This document shows positions 58,621 to 64,000 of a stretch of DNA of 64,000 bases, in pieces. This DNA comes from an uncultured Chloroflexota bacterium (GTDB taxonomy: Bacteria; Chloroflexota; Dehalococcoidia; CAUJGQ01). The stretch covers positions 1-64,000 of the forward strand of contig CALFMN010000122.1 in assembly GCA_937879875.1 (NCBI GenBank), in the 5' to 3' direction. The notes under the pieces are model-generated. The model was not told where the DNA came from, searched no databases, and worked only from the letters and a program-made list of their open reading frames with translations. Each line of letters begins with the position of its first letter. The first letter of the stretch is position 1. Both the position numbers and the translations under genes were made by a program.

Positions 58621-59703
58621 GTGATGGATGAACGGCTGCGCAGCATCATCGAGCGCATCGAGCCGCTCGACGCCGCGGCGATGGCCGCCGCCCGCGCTCG
58701 GCAGGACCGTCTGACCAAGCCGCCCGGCGCGCTGGGCCGGCTTGAGGAGCTGTCGGTCTGGCTGGCCGGCGTGCGTGGCGCGCCGCTGCCGCAGGTGCAG
58801 AAGAAGGTGATCGTCACCGCGGCCGCCGATCACGGCGTGGCGCGCCGCGGCGTCAGTGCCTATCCGGCCGAAGTGACCGGCCAGATGGTCCTGAACTTTC
58901 TCGCGGGCGGCGCCGCGGTCAACGTCCTGGCGCGCCAGGTCGGAGCACAGGTGATCGTCGTCGATGCAGGCGTCTTCTCGCAGCCGTCAGACGATGCGCG
59001 ACTGATCGTGCGAGCGCCGCTGCGCGGCACGGCCGACCTGAGCGTTGGTCCCGCGATGCCGCGCAAAGTTGCCATCGCCAGCCTGCTGAACGGCGCCGAT
59101 CTCGCGCACGACGTGATCGAGCACGGCGCCGACGTGATCGGCATCGGCGACATGGGCATCGGCAATACCACGCCGTCCGCGGCGATCACGGCCGTCTTCA
59201 CCGGACTCCCGCCCGCCGCCGTTACCGGCCGCGGCACCGGCATCGACGATGCTGCTCTCGGCGCCAAGATCTTGCGGATCGAACAGGCGATCGCGGTCAA
59301 CGCGCCCGACCCGACCGACGGCGTCGACGTGTTGACAAAGATCGGCGGGCTCGAGATCGGCTTCCTGGCCGGCGTCTGCCTGGGCGCCGCTGCTGAGCGC
59401 CGTCCGGTGATGGTGGACGGCTTCATCGCGACGGCGGCGGCGCTGATCGCGGTGGCCGTGGCGCCGGAAGCAGGTGCCTATCTCGCGGCGGCGCATCGCT
59501 CGGCCGAGCCGGGCCACGACGCCGCGCTGGCACATCTCGGTCTGCGGCCGTTGCTCGACCTGCAGATGCGGCTGGGCGAAGGCACCGGCGCGGCGCTCGG
59601 CATCGGCCTGCTGGAAGCGGCGGCGCGCGTGCTCAGCGAGATGGCGACGTTTGACGAGGCGGGCGTTGCGGATTCGGACAGCGCGTCTGCCGGCGAGAGC
59701 TAG
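58621..59703 (+). CDS. cobT: nicotinate-nucleotide-dimethylbenzimidazole phosphoribosyltransferase
   Basis: A 360-residue enzyme that activates the lower-ligand base as its riboside 5'-phosphate. RQDRLTKPPGALGRLEELS (about 28-46), ADHGVARRGVSAYP (about 70-83), GIGDMGIGNTTPSAAI (about 178-193) and the catalytic Glu in RLGEGTGAALG (about 320-330) are canonical. GTG 58621 and ATG 58624 are adjacent; AAAGGAACG lies upstream of both and either may be used. Confidence 0.96.
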   Translation: MMDERLRSIIERIEPLDAAAMAAARARQDRLTKPPGALGRLEELSVWLAGVRGAPLPQVQKKVIVTAAADHGVARRGVSAYPAEVTGQMVLNFLAGGAAVNVLARQVGAQVIVVDAGVFSQPSDDARLIVRAPLRGTADLSVGPAMPRKVAIASLLNGADLAHDVIEHGADVIGIGDMGIGNTTPSAAITAVFTGLPPAAVTGRGTGIDDAALGAKILRIEQAIAVNAPDPTDGVDVLTKIGGLEIGFLAGVCLGAAAERRPVMVDGFIATAAALIAVAVAPEAGAYLAAAHRSAEPGHDAALAHLGLRPLLDLQMRLGEGTGAALGIGLLEAAARVLSEMATFDEAGVADSDSASAGES

Positions 59704-59706
59704 GCC

Positions 59707-60525
59707 ATGGCTGACTCGCGTGCTCTGGGTGGCTCGCCGGACGGCGTGCGACGCTTTCGCGGATTGCCGTCGCCACTCGTGGCGCTGGAGTTTCTCACCG
59801 TTTTGCGCCTGCGCCGCCCGCCGCTGGTCGATTCGGCGGCGCTTGCGGCCGCGCAGGCCTGGTATCCGCTGGTCGGCGCGCTGATCGGCGGCGGGCTGGC
59901 ACTGGTCGACCGCGCCCTGGGCGGACGGCTGCCGCCGGCGCCCGAGGCGGTCGTGTTGCTGATCGTGTGGGAAGGAACGACCGGCCTCCTGCATCTCGAT
60001 GGGCTGGCCGACTGCGCCGACGGGCTGCTGGGGCTGCAGCCACGCGAACGCCGCCTCGACATCATGCGCGACAGCAGCGTCGGTTCCTTCGGCGTGGCGG
60101 CGGTGGCGCTGTATCTGTTGCTCGCCAACGCGGCGCTGGGCTCGCTGCACGGCGCCGCTCGCGGCGCCACGCTCGTTGCGGCGCCAGCATTGGGCCGTGC
60201 CACGATGGTCGCGCTCGCGGCCGCGCTGCCGTACGCACGCGCCGATGGGCTGGGGCTGGGCTTTCAGCGCGCCGCGCGGGGCTGGCCGGGAGCGATCGCC
60301 CTCGTCGGCGCGTTGGTACTTGCCGTGCTCTGCGGCGGCGCGGGCGGGCTGGTGTTGCTGGGGGCCGCGCTCACAGGCGCGGGTGTGGTTGGCTGGCTGG
60401 CCTGGCGGCGCATCGGCGGCCTCACGGGCGATGTGTTCGGCGCGGCCTGCGAACTGGCACAGGCGGGCGTGCTGATCGCTGGCATCTTGCTGCAGGGCGC
60501 GGGCTGGTTTCGCCCGTGGCTGTAG
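59707..60525 (+). CDS. cobS: adenosylcobinamide-GDP ribazoletransferase (cobalamin synthase)
   Basis: A 272-residue membrane enzyme joining adenosylcobinamide-GDP to alpha-ribazole phosphate. LLHLDGLADCADGLLG (about 95-110) is the metal-binding motif, and IMRDSSVGSFGV and GGLTGDVFGAACELAQ (about 238-253) are the other signatures. Several hydrophobic helices follow the standard plan. It starts 3 bases after the cobT stop. The cobU/cobP kinase that makes its GDP substrate is not in the window. Confidence 0.95.
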   Translation: MADSRALGGSPDGVRRFRGLPSPLVALEFLTVLRLRRPPLVDSAALAAAQAWYPLVGALIGGGLALVDRALGGRLPPAPEAVVLLIVWEGTTGLLHLDGLADCADGLLGLQPRERRLDIMRDSSVGSFGVAAVALYLLLANAALGSLHGAARGATLVAAPALGRATMVALAAALPYARADGLGLGFQRAARGWPGAIALVGALVLAVLCGGAGGLVLLGAALTGAGVVGWLAWRRIGGLTGDVFGAACELAQAGVLIAGILLQGAGWFRPWL

Positions 60526-60545
60526 CGGCAGCCGCTGGGCGCGGC

Positions 60546-61478
60546 GTGGAACTCGCGGCGGCGATCGGCGCCGCGCTGCTGCTGGACGCCGCGTTTGGCG
60601 AGCCGCCGGCGCCGCTGCACCCCGTCGTTTGGCTGGGCGCCCTCGCAGGCGTTGCAGAACGAAGGGTTCCGTGCCATCCTGCTGGGCAGTTTGGCTATGG
60701 CCTCGGTCTGGCAGCGACGCTGCCGGCAGCCGCGGCGCTGGCGGGCGCCGTCGTAGAGCTCGGCCTGCGCCGGCTGCCGCCGGCCGCGCGCGTTGTCGCG
60801 CGCGGCGCGGCGCTGAAGCCGGCGTTCGCGCTGCGTGCGTTGCTGGTCGCCGGCAGGGCGGTAGAGTGCAGCCTGACCGACGGTGATCTCGCCGGGGCGC
60901 GCACAGCGCTGCGCTCGCTGGTCAGCCGGGACACGGCCGGGCTCGACGAAGGGCTGATCGCGGCCGCTGCGATCGAGTCGCTGGCCGAGAACCTCACCGA
61001 CAGCGTGATCGCGCCGCTGTGGGCGTTTGCACTGTTCGGGCTGCCGGGAGCGTACACCTACCGCGCGATCAACACGCTTGATAGCATGATCGGGTATCGC
61101 GGACGCTACGAATGGCTCGGCAAGGCAGCGGCCCGCCTGGACGATATCGTGAATCTCATCCCCGCCCGCGCCACTGCCATGCTGCTAGCGGGCGCTGCGC
61201 CGATCGCCGGCGCTTCAGCGGCCGGCGCCCTGCAAGCCCTGCGGCGCGACCATCGCCTGACGGCGAGCCCAAACGCGGGCTGGAGCATGGCAGCGGCAGC
61301 AGGCGCGCTCGGCGTGCGGCTGGAGAAGCGCGAGCACTATGTGCTGAACGCGGACGCGCCTACGCCGCGGGCCGCCGACATCGCACGAGCGCGACGGCTG
61401 GTCGGTACCGCGGCGGCCGCCGGTGCGCTGGCCTGCGCCTGGCTCGCTGTCGCTGCCGCGCGGATGCGCACACGATGA
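60546..61478 (+). CDS. cbiB: adenosylcobinamide-phosphate synthase CbiB/CobD
   Basis: A 310-residue membrane protein adding the aminopropanol phosphate arm to adenosylcobyric acid. The N-terminal LLLDAAFGEPPAPLHPVVWLG (in pieces, about 9-28), AIESLAENLTDSVIAPLWAF (about 142-160), YRAINTLDSMIGYR and ASPNAGWSMAAAAGALGVRLEK are characteristic. GTG 60546 is chosen for agreement with the family N-terminus; GTG 60516, overlapping the cobS end, is possible. Its stop overlaps the next ATG by 4 bases. Confidence 0.93.
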   Translation: MELAAAIGAALLLDAAFGEPPAPLHPVVWLGALAGVAERRVPCHPAGQFGYGLGLAATLPAAAALAGAVVELGLRRLPPAARVVARGAALKPAFALRALLVAGRAVECSLTDGDLAGARTALRSLVSRDTAGLDEGLIAAAAIESLAENLTDSVIAPLWAFALFGLPGAYTYRAINTLDSMIGYRGRYEWLGKAAARLDDIVNLIPARATAMLLAGAAPIAGASAAGALQALRRDHRLTASPNAGWSMAAAAGALGVRLEKREHYVLNADAPTPRAADIARARRLVGTAAAAGALACAWLAVAAARMRTR

Positions 61479-62578
61479 CGGCGCAGACGCACGGCGGCCT
61501 GCGGCCAGCGGAGCTGGCGACGCTCGGCGTCGCTGTCGCTGATCTGCTCGACTTCAGCGTGAACGTGAGCCCGCTCGGGCCACCCGCGGGTGTGCGCGCG
61601 GCGATCGAGGCGATCGACCTGTCGGCCTACCCCGATCCGGACTGCACCGCGCTGGTCGCCGACCTCGCGGCTCGCCTCGACGTGCCGGCCGACCGCATCC
61701 TCGTCGGCAACGGCTCGACCGAGCTGATCCATCTGGTCACGCGCGTCTTCGTGCGTCGCGGCCAGCGGCCGGTCGCCCTTGCTCCCACCTTCGGCGAGTA
61801 CGCGCTGGCGACGGAGCTGGCCGGGGGCACGCTGTATCCGTGGCAGGCCTCGGCGCAACGTGGCTTCCGCTGGAACTTGAAGAACAAACCGGACGTTTTG
61901 CGCCGGGTCAGCCCGCCGCTGGTCTTCGTCTGCAACCCCAACAATCCGACGGGCGTCTATCTTTCCAAAGACGAAGTGCGGTCGCTCGCGGCGGCGCTGA
62001 CCGGCGGACCGCTGCTGCTGGACGAAGCGTACGTGGCCTTTCTGGACGAGCCGTGGATTTCGCTCGACCTGATCGAGAGCGGCCGCGTGATCGTCGTGCG
62101 CTCGCTCACCAAGGACTTCGGCCTCGCGGGTCTGCGCCTCGGCTATCTGGTGGCGCATTCCGATGTCGTGACCGCCGTGCGCCGCCTGCAGCCAGCGTGG
62201 AGCGTGAACGCGGCGGCGCAGGCGGCCGGACGGGCCGCACTGGCCGACGAAGCCTATCTGCCGCGCATGCGCGCCGCCGTGCGCGAAGGCAAGGCCGTGT
62301 TGCTCGAGGGACTGTCGGATCTCCGGCTTGAGTTTCACGCGGGCGCGGCGAACTTCGTGCTGGTGCGGGTCGGCGACGGCGCCGGGCTGCGACTGGCCCT
62401 GCTGCGGCGCGGCTTCGCCGTGCGCGACTGCGCCTCGTTCGGCCTGCCCGAATATATCCGCATTGGCGTGCGCCGCACGCACGACTGCCGCAGGCTGCTG
62501 TCCACGCTGCCCGAGGCGCTGGCGGAAGCCGTCGATCGGTCCACCGAGCGGTGCGACGGCAGGTTGCACTCGACATAA
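61475..62578 (+). CDS. PLP-dependent aminotransferase-fold protein, probable threonine-phosphate decarboxylase
   Basis: A 367-residue fold-type I PLP protein of the histidinol-phosphate aminotransferase/CobD(CobC) group. The PLP lysine is in VRSLTKDFGLAGLRLGY (about 212), with CNPNNPTG (about 152-159) and LLLDEAYVAF upstream and YIRIGVRRTHD near the end. Between cbiB and a phosphatase in a cobalamin cluster it most likely makes (R)-1-aminopropan-2-yl phosphate from threonine phosphate. A histidinol-phosphate aminotransferase remains possible. The start is the ATG 61475, overlapping the cbiB stop. Confidence 0.87.
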   Translation: MTAQTHGGLRPAELATLGVAVADLLDFSVNVSPLGPPAGVRAAIEAIDLSAYPDPDCTALVADLAARLDVPADRILVGNGSTELIHLVTRVFVRRGQRPVALAPTFGEYALATELAGGTLYPWQASAQRGFRWNLKNKPDVLRRVSPPLVFVCNPNNPTGVYLSKDEVRSLAAALTGGPLLLDEAYVAFLDEPWISLDLIESGRVIVVRSLTKDFGLAGLRLGYLVAHSDVVTAVRRLQPAWSVNAAAQAAGRAALADEAYLPRMRAAVREGKAVLLEGLSDLRLEFHAGAANFVLVRVGDGAGLRLALLRRGFAVRDCASFGLPEYIRIGVRRTHDCRRLLSTLPEALAEAVDRSTERCDGRLHST

Positions 62579-62588
62579 GGAGGGGCAC

Positions 62589-63221
62589 TTGGTCACGCGG
62601 CTGCTGCTCACGCGTCACGGTGAAACCGTCGCAAACGCCGCGCGCCAGTTCTCCGGCCGCAGCGACGTGGCGCTCACGCCATTGGGCCGGCGCCAGGCGC
62701 GGGCACTGGGCCGGCGGCTGCGCTCGGTCGCGATCGACGCCGCCTATGCCAGCCCGCTGATCCGCGCACGGGAGACCGCCGAGATCGCGCTGAACGGGCG
62801 GACTATCGCCGTGGTGACTGAGTCAGGTCTCTGCGAGATTTCGTTCGGCGAATGGGAAGGGCGCACATTCGCCGAGATCCGCGAGCGCTGGCCAGCCGAG
62901 TGGGCAAAGTTGCGATCGGTGGATGAGGAGTTTTGCGCGCCGGGAGGCGAGCCGCTCATCGATGCACAGCAGCGGGCGGTGGCCGCCGTCATCGCGATCG
63001 TGGCGCGACACCCGGATCAGACGATTCTCCTGACGGCGCACGGAGGCACCTTGCAGTTGCTGCTGGCACACGTGCTCGGCACACCGGCGCTCTCGATACG
63101 CCGGATCGCCACCGGCAACTGCGGGCTGAGCATCGTCGAGTTCCACGGCGAGCAGCCGATCGTCACATTGATGAACGACTGCGCCCACACAGCGCCGCGC
63201 GTCCGCAAGGCGGCGCCATGA
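62589..63221 (+). CDS. cobC: histidine phosphatase, probable alpha-ribazole phosphatase
   Basis: A 210-residue phosphoglycerate-mutase-like phosphatase. LTRHGETVANAARQFSG (about 7-23) has the catalytic RHG, YASPLIRARETAEI the second arginine, EISFGEWEGRTF the Glu, and LLTAHGGTLQLLL the second histidine. In this setting it probably dephosphorylates alpha-ribazole or adenosylcobalamin 5'-phosphate. The start is the TTG 62589, right after AAGGAGGGG; no ATG fits. The stop overlaps the cobQ ATG by 4 bases. Confidence 0.88.
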   Translation: MVTRLLLTRHGETVANAARQFSGRSDVALTPLGRRQARALGRRLRSVAIDAAYASPLIRARETAEIALNGRTIAVVTESGLCEISFGEWEGRTFAEIRERWPAEWAKLRSVDEEFCAPGGEPLIDAQQRAVAAVIAIVARHPDQTILLTAHGGTLQLLLAHVLGTPALSIRRIATGNCGLSIVEFHGEQPIVTLMNDCAHTAPRVRKAAP

Positions 63222-64000
63222 GCGCGTCCGCGGGCCGCGTGCTGATGCTGCAGGGCACCGCCTCGTCCGTGGGCAAAAGCCTGCTCACGACGGCGCTCTG
63301 CCGCATCCTGGCGCGCGAGGGCGTGCGCGTGGCGCCGTTCAAGGCCCAGAACATGTCGAACAATTCGTACGTCACCGCGGACGGCCGCGAGCTGGGCCGG
63401 GCGCAGGCGGTGCAGGCCGAGGCGGCGGGCATCGAGCCGCGCGCGGAGATGAATCCGATCCTGCTCAAGCCGGAGGCCGACCATCGCTCACAGGTCGTGG
63501 TGCTGGGGCGGCCGTGCGGTGTGCTGCACGGGCGCGAGTTCCTGACGCGCAAGCCGGAGCTGTGGCCGGTGGTGGTTGAGTCGCTGCAGCGGCTGCGCGC
63601 GATGTTCGACGTGGTGCTGATCGAGGGCGCCGGCAGTCCCGCGGAGATCAATCTGCGCGCCGGCGACATCGTCAACATGCGCGTGGCGCGGCAGGCAGCG
63701 GCGCCGGTGCTGCTCGTCGGCGATATCGATCGCGGCGGCGTTTTTGCGCATCTGGTCGGCACGCTGGAGCTGCTTGAGCGGGATGAGCGCGAGTTGGTAC
63801 AAGGGTTGATCATCAACAAGTTCCGCGGCAGCGCCGAGCTGCTGCAGCCCGGCGTCGCGTGGCTGGAGCAGCGTACGGGGTTGCCCGTGGCGGGCGTCGT
63901 GCCCTGGCTCGATCGGGTCGGCGTGGCCGACGAAGACGCCGTTGCGCTCGAACGTCCGTCCGAACGACGCGACAAGCCGATCGACGTTGCCGTCATCCAG
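63218..64000 (+). CDS. cobQ: cobyric acid synthase, 5' part (runs off the window)
   Basis: The first 261 codons of a glutamine-dependent amidotransferase that amidates adenosylcobyrinic acid diamide to cobyric acid. The N-terminal synthetase domain shows LMLQGTASSVGKSLLTTALC (P-loop, about 9-28), KAQNMSNNSYVTADGRELGR (about 43-62), EGAGSPAEINL and VGDIDRGGVFAHLVGTL. The glutaminase domain with its Cys-His pair lies beyond the end. ATG 63218 overlaps the phosphatase stop. Confidence 0.96.
   Translation, partial: MSASAGRVLMLQGTASSVGKSLLTTALCRILAREGVRVAPFKAQNMSNNSYVTADGRELGRAQAVQAEAAGIEPRAEMNPILLKPEADHRSQVVVLGRPCGVLHGREFLTRKPELWPVVVESLQRLRAMFDVVLIEGAGSPAEINLRAGDIVNMRVARQAAAPVLLVGDIDRGGVFAHLVGTLELLERDERELVQGLIINKFRGSAELLQPGVAWLEQRTGLPVAGVVPWLDRVGVADEDAVALERPSERRDKPIDVAVIQ

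Noticed and set aside
1..64000. CRISPR array
   Set aside because: No regularly spaced direct repeats of 24-40 bases with unique spacers; the repeats found are inverted, heptameric or isolated.

Overview
The window is high-GC bacterial chromosome with many GTG and TTG starts, strong purine-rich Shine-Dalgarno sites and promoters close to TTGACA-17-TACGTT. The gene content points to an aerobic or facultative soil or freshwater bacterium, most likely of the phylum Chloroflexota: tandem CaiB/BaiF CoA-transferases, acyl-CoA dehydrogenases, a flavin-dependent luciferase-like oxidoreductase, DehI dehalogenase, a nuo cluster of this composition, and many short G+C-rich palindromic repeats between genes. 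No rRNA or tRNA gene is present, so the phylum assignment is inference.

Layout. 0-8 kb: two divergent acyl-CoA catabolic blocks (acyl-CoA dehydrogenase and a fused double CoA-transferase leftward; two CoA-transferases, a thiolase-like protein and its OB-fold/zinc partner rightward). 8-19.4 kb: SDR dehydrogenase, a kinase gene bracketed by a 25-bp inverted repeat, a thiamine-precursor permease behind a TPP riboswitch, ArsA-like ATPase, oxidoreductase, HIT protein, DehI dehalogenase, DinB-like protein, 2-hydroxyacid dehydrogenase, pyrE. 19.5-24 kb: mutL, acyl-CoA dehydrogenase, flavin oxidoreductase. 24-30 kb: accessory region with two hydrolases, a split-barrel flavoprotein, and a distinctly A+T-richer ApeA-type HEPN defence gene sitting between two copies of the 3' end of a PHP-domain gene. 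30.3-40.1 kb: respiratory complex I genes nuoA-C-D-H-J-K-(small ORF)-L-M-N, without nuoB, E, F, G or I. 40.2-42.1 kb: a 228-bp MITE-like element, ybeY, and the wreck of an insertion sequence. 42.1-48.2 kb: PHP phosphoesterase, an exonuclease-DinG helicase fusion, acetyltransferase, and a leftward CCA-enzyme/zinc-ribbon/membrane-protein operon. 48.3-56.1 kb: esterase, then a complete acetoin/2-oxoacid dehydrogenase operon (E1 alpha, E1 beta, AcoX-like, E2, E3) ending in lipB. 56.1-57.9 kb: three small leftward genes, the first behind a c-di-AMP (ydaO-type) riboswitch. 58-64 kb: cobalamin (nucleotide-loop and amidation) genes, running off the end inside cobQ.

How it works together. The left block and the flavin/acyl-CoA genes suggest breakdown of carboxylic acids through CoA thioesters. 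The dehydrogenase complex feeds acetyl-CoA and NADH, its E2 is lipoylated by LipB, and complex I oxidises NADH or another donor. Thiamine precursor uptake and cobalamin synthesis supply cofactors. The most unusual material is non-coding or accessory: the ApeA island, two riboswitches, the palindrome families (one copy lies in frame inside the permease gene), tandem heptamer repeats, and CoA-transferase domains that have lost the catalytic aspartate.
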